From: Roseivirga sp. BDSF3-8
GTDB taxonomy: Bacteria; Bacteroidota; Bacteroidia; Cytophagales; Cyclobacteriaceae
Assembly (NCBI RefSeq): GCF_041449215.1
Contig: NZ_JBGNFV010000001.1
Location: forward strand, 3,117,001-3,181,000
DNA: 64,000 bases
Reading direction: 5' to 3'
Of this stretch, positions 45,158 through 53,284 are shown piece after piece (within the stretch, counting starts at the first letter, position 1; every line of letters starts with the position of its first letter). The notes beneath the pieces are model-generated. The model worked only from the letters and a program-made list of their open reading frames with translations. It made no database searches and had not been told where the DNA came from. The position numbers were made by a program, and so were the translations under genes.

Positions 45158-45275
45158 CTTTTTAGAAAGTACGTTCTTTTAATATATAGTAAAGGGCTCT
45201 GGGCCCTTTACCAGTCAGGTTAAGTCTTTAAACTATCCCCGTATTTAATTATCGAACGCTGTAAGCTCAGATAGC

Positions 45276-45890
45276 CTAGCCTTCGTACCGCTCTATCTCT
45301 CCGTCATTCACCAGATAAGACACCTCTGCTAACTGAAACATGTGCTCGACGTCGTCTGAGTAGGCCTCTACTATATGGATGTCGCGCTCATGGTAGTGTT
45401 CACGGATGCGGCGGGTCTTTTCTTCCTGCTTGCAGGCCTTGCCCTGCACTTTATAGGTTCCGTTTTCGTATTCGGCGCGTGTGCCTACCCAGGCGTCTAC
45501 CTTGAGGTGGTTATCAAACAAGGGAGCGGCATACACCTCCAGGGCGCCGGTGGCAAACACGATGGCCACCCCCTGGCTGCGAAGTTCGTCTATACGTTTC
45601 AGCAGGTTCTTGTTGAAGTGCTTGGGGTATTCTATCCGCCAGAAGTCAGCGGCAAACTCGTATACCTTTTTTGGAGGCAGTTTATTCAGGTAGTTAAAGA
45701 AGTTCTCTTTGAATTCTGTATGAGAAACCATTCTGAACTTTCCGAGGGCTTTGAACATCCCCAGGTGAAAAATATTGATCAGTTTGTAGTTCCTTCTGAA
45801 GCACACAAACTTGAAGAAGATTTCTTTAGAAGAAAGGCTGTAGACGGTGCTGTTCAGGTCGAACACAGCCATTCTAACCGGTTCACTCAT
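45276..45890 (-). CDS. HAD-superfamily protein with an altered motif I
   Basis: A 204-residue HAD protein of the HAD-IB (phosphoserine-phosphatase-like) layout: motif I AVFDLNSTVY, motif II VFATGALEVY, motif III Lys in GKACKQEEK and motif IV AYSDDVEHM. In motif I the nucleophile Asp11 is kept, but the general-acid Asp two residues later is Asn13. Most phosphatases need that second Asp, so the enzyme may be inactive, slow or of a different kind. It stands alone on the minus strand. Confidence 0.82.
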   Translation of the reverse strand: MSEPVRMAVFDLNSTVYSLSSKEIFFKFVCFRRNYKLINIFHLGMFKALGKFRMVSHTEFKENFFNYLNKLPPKKVYEFAADFWRIEYPKHFNKNLLKRIDELRSQGVAIVFATGALEVYAAPLFDNHLKVDAWVGTRAEYENGTYKVQGKACKQEEKTRRIREHYHERDIHIVEAYSDDVEHMFQLAEVSYLVNDGEIERYEG

Positions 45891-46076
45891 AGAGGGATAG
45901 TATTAGGTTGCAAATGCCTTTACCAACCCCTCTGCCGGGAAATAGTTGCCGGCAGTCAGCAGATAGTTTCTATGAGGTAACCAGTAAGTTATCAGTGACT
46001 GGCAGAATAGCTTATTATTTCCAGCCGTTTTTGTGTGAGACTGTTAGAAGGGTAGCGAATAAAACAGCAAATAATT

Positions 46077-46619
46077 ATGAGGGATAAAAACCAATCTACG
46101 GGAAGAGTATTACCAGATACGAAAGCACCACAACTGACCCTGCCCCTGCTGGGTGGCGGTACGCTGGATTTGCATGAGGAGGCCTCCGGGGCTAAAAATT
46201 TCCTGGTGGTATTGTTTTACCGCGGGCTGCACTGTCCTATTTGTAAAAAGCAATTACTGGATATGCAGGCACATGAGGATAAATTTAAAGAAGCGGGGAT
46301 AAACGTGGTAGCCATAAGTATGGATGAAGAGGCACGGGCACGGAAAAGCCGTGCGGACTGGGGGCTGCAGGACTTAAAAATGGCTCACAGCCTGCCGGAA
46401 GAGGTAGCCAGAAAGTGGGGGCTCTACATATCCACCGCTGTAAAAGACGGGGAGCCGGAGGTGTTCTCCGAACCTGGCATGTTCATTCTAAGACCTGACG
46501 GGACTGTCTTTGGCCTGACGATACAGTCTATGCCCTTTACCCGCCCGGGGGGTGAGGAAGTGCTCAAAAGCCTGTCGTGGGTGGCGGAGAACGGCTATCC
46601 GGCGAGAGGAGTCGCATAG
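46077..46619 (+). CDS. Peroxiredoxin-like (AhpC/TSA) protein
   Basis: A 180-residue thioredoxin-fold protein. LFYRGLHCPICKKQL carries Cys53 and Cys56, where the first is in the peroxidatic position and the pair forms a CxxC. VVAISMDEEARAR and the C-terminal FTRPGGEEVLK fit the peroxiredoxin-like family. It is cytosolic and likely an antioxidant reductase. Monocistronic. Confidence 0.88.
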   Translation: MRDKNQSTGRVLPDTKAPQLTLPLLGGGTLDLHEEASGAKNFLVVLFYRGLHCPICKKQLLDMQAHEDKFKEAGINVVAISMDEEARARKSRADWGLQDLKMAHSLPEEVARKWGLYISTAVKDGEPEVFSEPGMFILRPDGTVFGLTIQSMPFTRPGGEEVLKSLSWVAENGYPARGVA

Positions 46620-46678
46620 CGGGGGTGCTCCTGAGCGTTCAGGACATTGGTAAGCTTCTGTTATTGAGATAAATAGTA

Positions 46679-46711
46679 AGATGACCTGCGTGAGCCGGCC
46701 ATCTTTTTTTG
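46679..46711 (+). terminator. Hairpin terminator of the peroxiredoxin-like gene
   Basis: A stem AGATGACC/GGCCATCT with one mismatch, a 10-base loop and seven T. Confidence 0.75.
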
Positions 46712-46803
46712 CCTGTTCTTTTAAAAACTATAGGGGTGCTGCTCAACATATTGGGGCCAGGCGACTTTTGATAATATGACCCGGGAATAAAACAGGCCGT
46801 ATT

Positions 46804-47661
46804 ATGTCCAAAGGAATTTACCTGACCATAGATGACAGCCCTTCAGCAGGATTTGGGCGGAAGTTGAAATACCTGCACGAAAGGAATATCCCCGCTGTAT
46901 TCTTTTGCCGCGGTGACCGGCTACAAAAGCAGTTGCCGGATGTACTGAAGGCGATACAGATGGGGTATGTGATAGGTAATCACGGGTACAGCCACCGTCA
47001 TTTTTCTACACTAAGCCCGCAGGCCTGCTGCCGGGAAATTGATAAAACGCATGAGCTCATCAGCAAGGCATATGAAGCCTGTGGCATACAAGCCCCGCCG
47101 CGCCTGTTTCGTTTCCCATACGGTGATAAAGGGGATAACCGGTTTGGCCTGCATTTCTACCCTTTTAAAGAAGCCTGTCTGTCCGGACTTAAACATTTTG
47201 TGCGGTGGCGGTACCAGGTAGCCAATAGCATGCCCGGGGCTATGAAAAGCAGGATCCTCCACCGCTGGGAGGAAGAGGGCCGGCGAAAGAAGATCATTAT
47301 CCAGCAGCACCTGGTAGGTAAAGGCTACACTCCCCCCTCATTTTCCATCCATTACCGGTTTTTCAAAGAATTTGCGGAAGATGCGGACTGGCTGTGGACG
47401 CTGGACGCAGAAGAGTGGCGGTATAAATACGCTTCGCAAATACCAGAAGAGGCAGGTGCTGAGCTACAGGACAGGCTGGTAATGAACGACCCACCGCTGG
47501 CTTTTGGTCCGGTAAAAGAGGGTCATGGCATGCCAAACCTGCTTTCGGATGAGGTGCTGCTGATCCATGATCATGAAGAGACCGAATCCCTGTTTTACGA
47601 AATTATGGATTACCTGCAGGGACAGCATGTTACCTTTCTGGATCCGCTATCAGGCAGGTAG
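46804..47661 (+). CDS. Polysaccharide deacetylase (NodB-like)
   Basis: A 285-residue carbohydrate esterase 4-like protein. Motif 1 TIDDSPS holds Asp10 and Asp11, motif 2 NHGYSHRHFS holds His60 and His64 (the metal HxxxH) and PPRLFRFPYGDKG is motif 3. There is no signal peptide, so it may act in the cytosol or at the membrane face. Its stop lies 12 bases past the stop of the convergent glycosyltransferase gene. Possible roles are glycan or polysaccharide tailoring. Confidence 0.88.
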   Translation: MSKGIYLTIDDSPSAGFGRKLKYLHERNIPAVFFCRGDRLQKQLPDVLKAIQMGYVIGNHGYSHRHFSTLSPQACCREIDKTHELISKAYEACGIQAPPRLFRFPYGDKGDNRFGLHFYPFKEACLSGLKHFVRWRYQVANSMPGAMKSRILHRWEEEGRRKKIIIQQHLVGKGYTPPSFSIHYRFFKEFAEDADWLWTLDAEEWRYKYASQIPEEAGAELQDRLVMNDPPLAFGPVKEGHGMPNLLSDEVLLIHDHEETESLFYEIMDYLQGQHVTFLDPLSGR

Positions 47662-48351
47662 GGCCGCTTTGGCAGAGAGCTCTGTGCGCAGCTTGGTATT
47701 CCAGGTAGAGATAGTGGTACAGTGGTGCAGGTAATAGCGGTATTCTTCCGTCATGTCGTCCGGGTCTATGTACCAGTCAAGGTGGCGAAGGGTGTAGGGC
47801 CTGTCCAGCCGCATGGCGGGTGCCACCAGGTTTACCTGTGAGGTGCGCCTGTACATGGCAAAGGTAGTATCAATGCAGGCCCGGTAGCCCTCCGGCTCAG
47901 CCTTGTGGCACCAGTATTGTTGTTCCCAGCGCCTTACTTCCTTACAAAGCGGATAGTGTGCCGGAATATCCTGTACCTCCAGGGAAGCTCCTACGTGATT
48001 AAGGTATGGGTACTTGTCCAGGGCCAGCATCATTTGTTCCAGCATATCGGGAGGGGTAGAAGGGTAGGGCAGCAGGTCGGCATCCGTGACCACATATTTT
48101 TCAAACTCATTCAATACCATCGTTGAAGGCAGTACCATCCCCAGTTCATGGTTCTTTTTTAGCCTTACTACCTGTAGGCCCGGTTCGTTAAGCGTATCGT
48201 AATACTCCAGCAGGGGCGGATAGGTGGAGTGATTGTCAAGAATAACCAGAGAGGTAGGCACGCTGAGGTGTTGCAGCCATTGCACAAGAGCCCTCACGGA
48301 GGCATAGCGGTTAAAGTTATTGATAATGACAGGGATGGTGCCTGGTAGCAA
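47650..48351 (-). CDS. Glycosyltransferase, GT-A fold, uncertain start
   Basis: 233 residues from a TTG start at 48351. IPVIINNFNRYASVRALV is the N-terminal beta strand and helix of a GT2-like GT-A fold, ILDNHSTYPPLLEYY follows, and the metal-binding VVTDADLLPYP holds the DxD. Upstream the frame stays open to a TAA at 48535-48537 and gives a protein-like 61-codon extension (LFPPTHLIDRSKLLPGTIP) that contains no ATG, GTG or TTG. Either TTG is the start, or a rare ATT/CTG is used (ATT at 48504), or the original start was lost. A structured leader RNA precedes it. Donor and acceptor are unknown. Confidence 0.75.
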   Translation of the reverse strand: MLPGTIPVIINNFNRYASVRALVQWLQHLSVPTSLVILDNHSTYPPLLEYYDTLNEPGLQVVRLKKNHELGMVLPSTMVLNEFEKYVVTDADLLPYPSTPPDMLEQMMLALDKYPYLNHVGASLEVQDIPAHYPLCKEVRRWEQQYWCHKAEPEGYRACIDTTFAMYRRTSQVNLVAPAMRLDRPYTLRHLDWYIDPDDMTEEYRYYLHHCTTISTWNTKLRTELSAKAALPA

Positions 48352-48655
48352 CTTGCTTCTATCTATCAGATGTGTGGGAGGAAACAGGCGGTAGTAGTTG
48401 GCTCTTAGCTTGTCAATAAGCCGGAAGACCCGGACATGCTTCAGCCGTGTTCTTTCTGCAGATACAGGAAAGACCTCTTTAAAGTCTATAGCGGTGGCAT
48501 GAATAGTGGTAGCCAGTTTCTTTTGAGATCTATATTAATCATCTGATTTATAGTTGAATATACTGATTTTTCAGGGTATATCCGAACGGGTTGGACGGAT
48601 TGTTAGCTGCCGGGTGCGTTCTGCGGTACTCAGGGTGGCTTTGACTTTAATGGCT

Positions 48656-48677
48656 AAAAAGCCCCGTCCCTTGGGGC
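48656..48677 (-). terminator. Hairpin terminator/expression platform of the leader RNA
   Basis: On the minus strand GCCCC-AAGGGAC-GGGGC followed by five T. It ends the structured RNA and stands upstream of the glycosyltransferase frame, so it could be an attenuator. Confidence 0.7.
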
Positions 48678-48785
48678 ATAGCCTTACTCACCGGATTGCC
48701 GGCCCAGCCTCCAGGGTAGTCATATCTTTCTATAGCCACCTTTCTGCGTCTGCCCCTCCTCGGAGGGTATTTGCCATTACTAATT
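48656..48785 (-). ncRNA. Structured leader RNA, c-di-GMP-I riboswitch-like
   Basis: A minus-strand RNA ahead of the glycosyltransferase. It has outer arms GCCATTA/TAATGGC, then GGCAAA (48770-48775), a hairpin CCCTCCGAGGAGGG, GACGCA plus GAAAGG (about 48739-48750), GGCTATAG, ATATGAC (48719-48725), CTACCCTGGAGGCTGGG, a small CCGG-CAAT-CCGG hairpin and a terminator. The order GGCAAA, hairpin, GACGCA-AAG, then ATGAC near the 3' strand resembles the GEMM (c-di-GMP-I) aptamer, but several conserved bases differ. I rate the riboswitch identity as tentative; a structured RNA of some kind is more certain. Confidence 0.4.
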
Positions 48786-49263
48786 GATTTTAAGCAATTT
48801 GAGCTTGGTTTGACATCTATAGTGCCTGGGGCGCTTTAGGCTCAGGCGGACTTATCTGCATGTGGATAGAAAATAAAGGCAGGCTTTTTCTTCTTAAGCA
48901 TTGAGCGTATCAAGGGAAATGCACAAAAACTGATAATGTACAATTATCAGGTAGTATGCTCAATGTCTGGCCTTACCGAACGATAGGCGAAGGAATACCC
49001 TCCCCTACATGGTTTAAAGACGGTTCAGAAACGGTTCAGTACCGGGTTGGTTTTCGTGAAAAAAAGGGCGAAAGTTTTTGGGGGTATGTGTGAAGGGTGT
49101 ATGGTAAAAGTACAATTTACAGGTAAGTAATCAAACTAAATCTTACGCAAGATTGCCATGCTTTTATTTTTAGCTTGACGGCCCCCTCATCACAGCAGGT
49201 GAAAAGGCAGAGGCAATCCATCGCTATGTAAAGCAATGAATGGTGCACACGCTGGCAAGATGG

Positions 49264-49779
49264 TTACTTACCTGCGTATTCCACGTCTGCAGGGTGGCGG
49301 TGAGTAGTACGCTTGACAAAAAGGGCTACCAGTGCACTGGTAAGCAACCCCAGTACGGCGGCACCTATTATTGCCTGCATCATGTAGCTGGGCAGGTTAA
49401 AGTAGTTTTCTGCCTCCGGGGGGGTCATCTGGCCTGTGCTTACGGCATACTTACTCACCGTAGCAAAGTAGTCGGGTGTGATGAGGTAGTGTACAATAAG
49501 CTGGCTTACGGGACTAAGGACCATGACAATGGCGGTAATGATAGCCCCGCTTGTAAAGGCCTGACGGTAAGTTATATGGCCGTAATAGAAATTCCTGCGC
49601 TTATCCAGCAGGGCAAACACATAGAGAAGGATGGCCGGTATGGCAAAAAGGTTGGTATAGATGGCATGCTGGCTTATGTACTTATCGTGGAGGCCCAGGC
49701 CCTTTTCCAGTACCATCCATAGCAGGGCCACTACAAAAAAGATAAGGCCCCATTTGATCTCGATCGCACGCTTTTTCAT
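49264..49779 (-). CDS. DUF4199 membrane protein
   Basis: A 171-residue protein with four likely membrane helices (about 8-24, 40-57, 72-95, 131-154). EIKWGLIFFVVALLWMVLEK at the start and YRQAFTSGAIITAIV in the middle fit the DUF4199 family, widespread in Bacteroidota and of unknown function. It follows the RiPP-like peptide gene on the same strand but is separated from it by a terminator. Confidence 0.85.
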   Translation of the reverse strand: MKKRAIEIKWGLIFFVVALLWMVLEKGLGLHDKYISQHAIYTNLFAIPAILLYVFALLDKRRNFYYGHITYRQAFTSGAIITAIVMVLSPVSQLIVHYLITPDYFATVSKYAVSTGQMTPPEAENYFNLPSYMMQAIIGAAVLGLLTSALVALFVKRTTHRHPADVEYAGK

Positions 49780-49853
49780 GATTTTAATGGTTTGGTCAGG
49801 TTTGTTTTAATCAAAATAGACAAACTTTCTCACTTTAGACAGAGATAGGGGTT

Positions 49854-49889
49854 AAAAAACGAAGGGCTGTCCCTTGTCGGAACAGCCCT
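49854..49889 (-). terminator. Hairpin terminator of the small peptide gene
   Basis: An 8-bp stem AGGGCTGT/ACAGCCCT with an 11-base loop and, on the minus strand, six T. It lies about 30 bases past the stop of the peptide gene. Confidence 0.85.
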
Positions 49890-49917
49890 GACTATCAGAT
49901 ATTTACTTAGCCATTTA

Positions 49918-50082
49918 CTAGCATTGCTCCGGGTTGCTGGGGCACCACCAGCCGGTACATGGCTCACAGGTTTCGATACCGTTTGTTTTGCAGGTTCCGG
50001 TTACTCCGCCTTTTACCAGGGTTACATCCTGAGTGACGAAGCTGGAAACAGACAGTTTGTCAAGTGCGATTTTCTTTTTCAT
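49918..50082 (-). CDS. Double-glycine-leader Cys-rich peptide, lanthipeptide-like precursor
   Basis: A 54-residue gene that short-ORF filters would miss. The N terminus MKKKIALDKLSVSSFVTQ closely resembles the leaders of Bacteroidota class I lanthipeptide/pinensin-type precursors. LVKGG (to Gly26) is a double-glycine cleavage site as used by C39 peptidase exporters. The 28-residue core after it has five Cys (31, 39, 42, 47, 54), four Thr, one Ser downstream and a Trp-Trp pair (CTGWWC). Its own terminator and ATG support a real gene. No lanB, lanC, radical SAM or exporter gene lies nearby, so maturation enzymes must be encoded elsewhere. Alternatives are another Cys-rich RiPP class or an unmodified peptide. 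Confidence 0.75.
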   Translation of the reverse strand: MKKKIALDKLSVSSFVTQDVTLVKGGVTGTCKTNGIETCEPCTGWWCPSNPEQC

Positions 50083-50208
50083 GGTAGTCTAATGTTTAGT
50101 TACACCCATGAAAATACTAAAATCCCGGCAGTATACCCACACGGGGAGAATATATAAAGCACAGAAACTGATTCAACAGGAGGTTTGCGGGCTGGTCCCC
50201 CGGGGTTA

Positions 50209-50883
50209 TTAATCGTAATTGCGTGCGCCGAATATGGCGCTGCCTATTCGTACCAGTGTGCTGCCCTCTTCCATAGCGATCTGGTAGTCACCACTCATGC
50301 CCATGCTAAGCTCTTTCATGGTCACCTGTTCACTGCTGTGGTTCTCTTTTATTTCGTCAAAAAGGCCCTTCAGTGATTTGAACTCCTTTCGCACCAAGGC
50401 CTCATCGTCTGTATTAGTGGCCATGCCCATCAGTCCGCGGATCTCCACGTTAGGTAGCTCCTGCAGGGTTTCCGGCTTTAGCAGGGCGAGTACCTCCTCA
50501 CGGTCCAGACCAAATTTGGTTTCTTCTTCGGCGATGTGTACCTGCAGCAGGCAGGGGATTACCCGCTCTGCTTTGGCGCCCTGCTTATTTACTTCCCTCA
50601 GCAGGCGCTCACTGTCTACGGAGTGGATGAGGCTCACGAAGGGGGCAATGTACTTGACCTTATTACGCTGGAGGTGGCCTATCATGTGCCACTGGATGTC
50701 ATCGGGTAGTTCTTCCTGCTTGGCGGCCATTTCCTGCGCCTTATTTTCTCCAAACACGCGCTGGCCGGCCTCGTAGGCCTCTTTAATGTCTTCTACCGGC
50801 TTGGTTTTACTAACCGCACACAGGCGAGTACCGTTTTTTTCCAGTTCTTCTGTGAATCTCTCTATGTTTTCGCGAATATTCAT
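50209..50883 (-). CDS. YggS-family PLP-binding protein (PLPBP)
   Basis: A 224-residue PLP homeostasis protein with an alanine-racemase-like TIM barrel. The PLP lysine is probably Lys26 in LCAVSKTKP. FGENKAQEM, IQWHMIGHLQRNKVK, the C-terminal ELSMGMSGDYQIAMEEGSTLVRIGSAIFG are all family signatures. The ATG at 50883 matches family N termini; a longer frame to 51015 is not supported. Divergent from the GH3 gene. Confidence 0.94.
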   Translation of the reverse strand: MNIRENIERFTEELEKNGTRLCAVSKTKPVEDIKEAYEAGQRVFGENKAQEMAAKQEELPDDIQWHMIGHLQRNKVKYIAPFVSLIHSVDSERLLREVNKQGAKAERVIPCLLQVHIAEEETKFGLDREEVLALLKPETLQELPNVEIRGLMGMATNTDDEALVRKEFKSLKGLFDEIKENHSSEQVTMKELSMGMSGDYQIAMEEGSTLVRIGSAIFGARNYD

Positions 50884-51043
50884 AGATAAAAAAATGGAAC
50901 CTCTTGTATAATTGTAACTGAATGATCCGATATTTTTCGGATAATGGCCGAAATTAGCAATAATTCGGACATTCGAACAGGAAACAGTCCGATAAGGCAT
51001 AACAGACAAAGCCACTAACCTTATTTTTTAGCAAGAAATATTT

Positions 51044-52597
51044 ATGGCTATACTGGGCACACTTTTAAAAAACGGTATACGCATCCGCGAAAGCCTGGAG
51101 CAGGAGTACACCTCTGCCTTCGATCTGCAAAAGGCTGAGCTGCGCAAGCTGATGATCCTGGCCAAAGGCACAGAGTTTGGCAGAACCTATGGGTTCAGAA
51201 AAGTACTTAACTCCTTTCGCTCCCAGGATGTAAAGAAATTCTACACGGCCTATAGCAAATCCGTACCGGTACATGACTATAATGCTATGTACAGCCGGTG
51301 GTGGCATAAGACCCGCGAGGGCCAGCGCCGTGTCTCGTGGCCGGGCAAGGTGCGGTATTTTGCCCTCAGCTCCGGTACTTCGGAGGCTTCGTCCAAGTAC
51401 ATACCGGTTACTAAGGACATGATCCGGGCCATCCGCAAGACCAGTATCCGGCAGATACTGAGCCTGGGCCGGTATGATCTGCCCGATTCCCTGTTTGAGT
51501 CGGGCATACTGATGCTGGGAGGTTCTACCCACCTGAACTATAACGGCCGCTACTTCGAAGGAGACCTGAGTGGCATTACGGCCAGCCAGATACCCTTTTG
51601 GTTTCAGCATTTTTATAAACCGGGGCAAAAGATAGCCGCCACCCGCGAGTGGGACCAAAAGCTGGATGATATCGTGCTCAATGCCAGCAAGTGGAACATA
51701 GGCATCATAGTAGGGGTACCGGCCTGGATACAGATATTGCTGGAAAAGATCATTGCTCACTACGGGGTGGATAACATCCATGACATATGGCCTAACCTGC
51801 AGATATATGTGCACGGGGGGGTGTCTTTCGAGCCTTACCGGAAGGGGTTTGCCACGCTGCTGGGCAAGCGTATAGACTATATAGAGACTTACCTGGCCAG
51901 TGAGGGGTTCATTGCCTTCCAGGCCCGGCCGAATACGAATAGTATGAAGCTGGTGCTTAATAATGGCATCTTCTATGAGTTTGTGCCTTTTACAGACGAT
52001 AATTTCGATAGCGACGGCAGCCTGATCTCTAATCCGGAAACGGTGATGATAGACCAGGTGGAAGAGGGAAAGGAGTATGCCATACTGCTGAGCACGTGCT
52101 CGGGGGCATGGCGCTACCTGATAGGGGACACGGTGAAATTCACTGACAAGGAGCAGTGCGAACTGATCATCACGGGCCGTACGAAGCACTTTCTGAGCCT
52201 GTGCGGTGAGCACCTTAGCGTGGACAATATGAACAAGGCGGTAAGGCTGGTGGCTGATGAGCTTAATATCAATGTGAAAGAGTTTACTGTGGCGGGCATA
52301 CCCCACGGCACGCTTTTCGCCCATCACTGGTACATAGGTACAGACAATGAAGCCGACCCTGACACTTTCCGCAACATGCTGGATGAAAAGCTGAAAGAGC
52401 TTAATGATGACTACAGGGTGGAGCGTAGCGCTGCCTTAAAGGATGTATACCTGGACATGCTGCCCAGCAGCACCTTTTACCAATATATGAAGCTGCAGGG
52501 CAAGGAAGGGGGGCAGAATAAATTTCCCCGGGTGATGAAAAAAGATAAGTACGAGGCCTGGAAGGCCTTTTTGGCACAAGAGGGCAAATCTGCCTGA
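51044..52597 (+). CDS. GH3-family acyl-adenylating protein
   Basis: A 517-residue bacterial GH3 (auxin-responsive-promoter-family) protein. FALSSGTSEASSKYIPVT is the ATP-binding signature, YLASEGFIAFQ and CGEHLSVDNM are the conserved later motifs. In plants GH3 enzymes join carboxylic acids to amino acids. The bacterial substrate is unknown. LysE follows 4 bases later, which would fit export of an amino acid or conjugate, an inference from context only. Confidence 0.9.
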   Translation: MAILGTLLKNGIRIRESLEQEYTSAFDLQKAELRKLMILAKGTEFGRTYGFRKVLNSFRSQDVKKFYTAYSKSVPVHDYNAMYSRWWHKTREGQRRVSWPGKVRYFALSSGTSEASSKYIPVTKDMIRAIRKTSIRQILSLGRYDLPDSLFESGILMLGGSTHLNYNGRYFEGDLSGITASQIPFWFQHFYKPGQKIAATREWDQKLDDIVLNASKWNIGIIVGVPAWIQILLEKIIAHYGVDNIHDIWPNLQIYVHGGVSFEPYRKGFATLLGKRIDYIETYLASEGFIAFQARPNTNSMKLVLNNGIFYEFVPFTDDNFDSDGSLISNPETVMIDQVEEGKEYAILLSTCSGAWRYLIGDTVKFTDKEQCELIITGRTKHFLSLCGEHLSVDNMNKAVRLVADELNINVKEFTVAGIPHGTLFAHHWYIGTDNEADPDTFRNMLDEKLKELNDDYRVERSAALKDVYLDMLPSSTFYQYMKLQGKEGGQNKFPRVMKKDKYEAWKAFLAQEGKSA

Positions 52598-52601
52598 TAC
52601 G

Positions 52602-53225
52602 ATGGACGCACTGCTACAGGGTATACTGATGGGGCTATTGCTGGCAGCGCTGGTGGGGCCGGTCTTCTTCTCGCTTATACAGACGAGTATTAGCAAGGGG
52701 ATGCTGGCGGGGGTGTGCATGGCCCTGGGTATCAGTATTAGTGACAGTCTCTACATTCTCATCACTTATTACGGGGTGAGCCGTTTTATGGACAGCGAGG
52801 GCTTTCAGATGTTTTTGGGGGCGGCCGGCGGGGCCATCATGCTCATTTTCGGGATAGTATATCTTATAAAGCCCACCTCTCCAAACGAGGGTGCCCGCAT
52901 CAGGGTGGAAAAAGGCACCCTCACCCGGCAGGTGGTCAAAGGCTTTTTGCTCAATGGCATTAATCCCTTTGTGCTGCTCTTTTGGGTGGGCATTATGAGT
53001 ATGGCCCGGCTTAATCTGGGCTTCTCTTCCGCTGACACGGTCACCTTTTTTGCCGCCATAGTAGGTACTGTTTTCCTTACGGATATCCTCAAAAGCTGGC
53101 TGGCTAATCTGCTGCAGTCTGTGGTCACCCCCCGCTTTATGAAGATCATGAACCGTGTGGTGGGCGTGCTGCTGATCGGGTTTTCCCTGCGCCTCTTTCT
53201 CTTTGCCGCTGCCCCTGGTTTTTGA
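52602..53225 (+). CDS. LysE-family amino acid exporter
   Basis: A 207-residue LysE/RhtB-type exporter with about six membrane helices. GILMGLLLAALVGPVFFSLIQTSISKG is the classical N-terminal signature, and GFLLNGINPFVLLFWVG the second one. It starts 4 bases after the GH3 gene and overlaps the next open frame only if the far-upstream ATG of that frame is used, so it is likely cotranscribed with GH3. Confidence 0.9.
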   Translation: MDALLQGILMGLLLAALVGPVFFSLIQTSISKGMLAGVCMALGISISDSLYILITYYGVSRFMDSEGFQMFLGAAGGAIMLIFGIVYLIKPTSPNEGARIRVEKGTLTRQVVKGFLLNGINPFVLLFWVGIMSMARLNLGFSSADTVTFFAAIVGTVFLTDILKSWLANLLQSVVTPRFMKIMNRVVGVLLIGFSLRLFLFAAAPGF

Positions 53226-53284
53226 TGGGGGCTAACAATACGGCTTGTGCCGGGGTTTGGGCTTTAATCACTCACCCCAATCTT

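Larger units (their letters stand above)
48535..49263. other. Gap with structured RNA candidate, palindrome and direct repeats
   Basis: Contains the leader-RNA candidate (48656-48785). Further right an inverted repeat CTGATAAT-GTACA-ATTATCAG lies at 48930-48950 and two direct copies of ACGGTTCAG at 49020-49028 and 49031-49039 are spaced 11 bases apart. A 77-codon plus-strand frame at 48554-48787 is antisense to the structured RNA and is not called. No gene is seen from 48790 to 49263. Confidence 0.5.

Noticed and set aside
45189-45211. Second terminator after proline dehydrogenase
   Set aside because: A good hairpin but no T run on either strand, so its function is unclear.
48554-48787. 77-codon plus-strand frame
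   Set aside because: Covers the structured RNA candidate on the opposite strand; no protein-like features.
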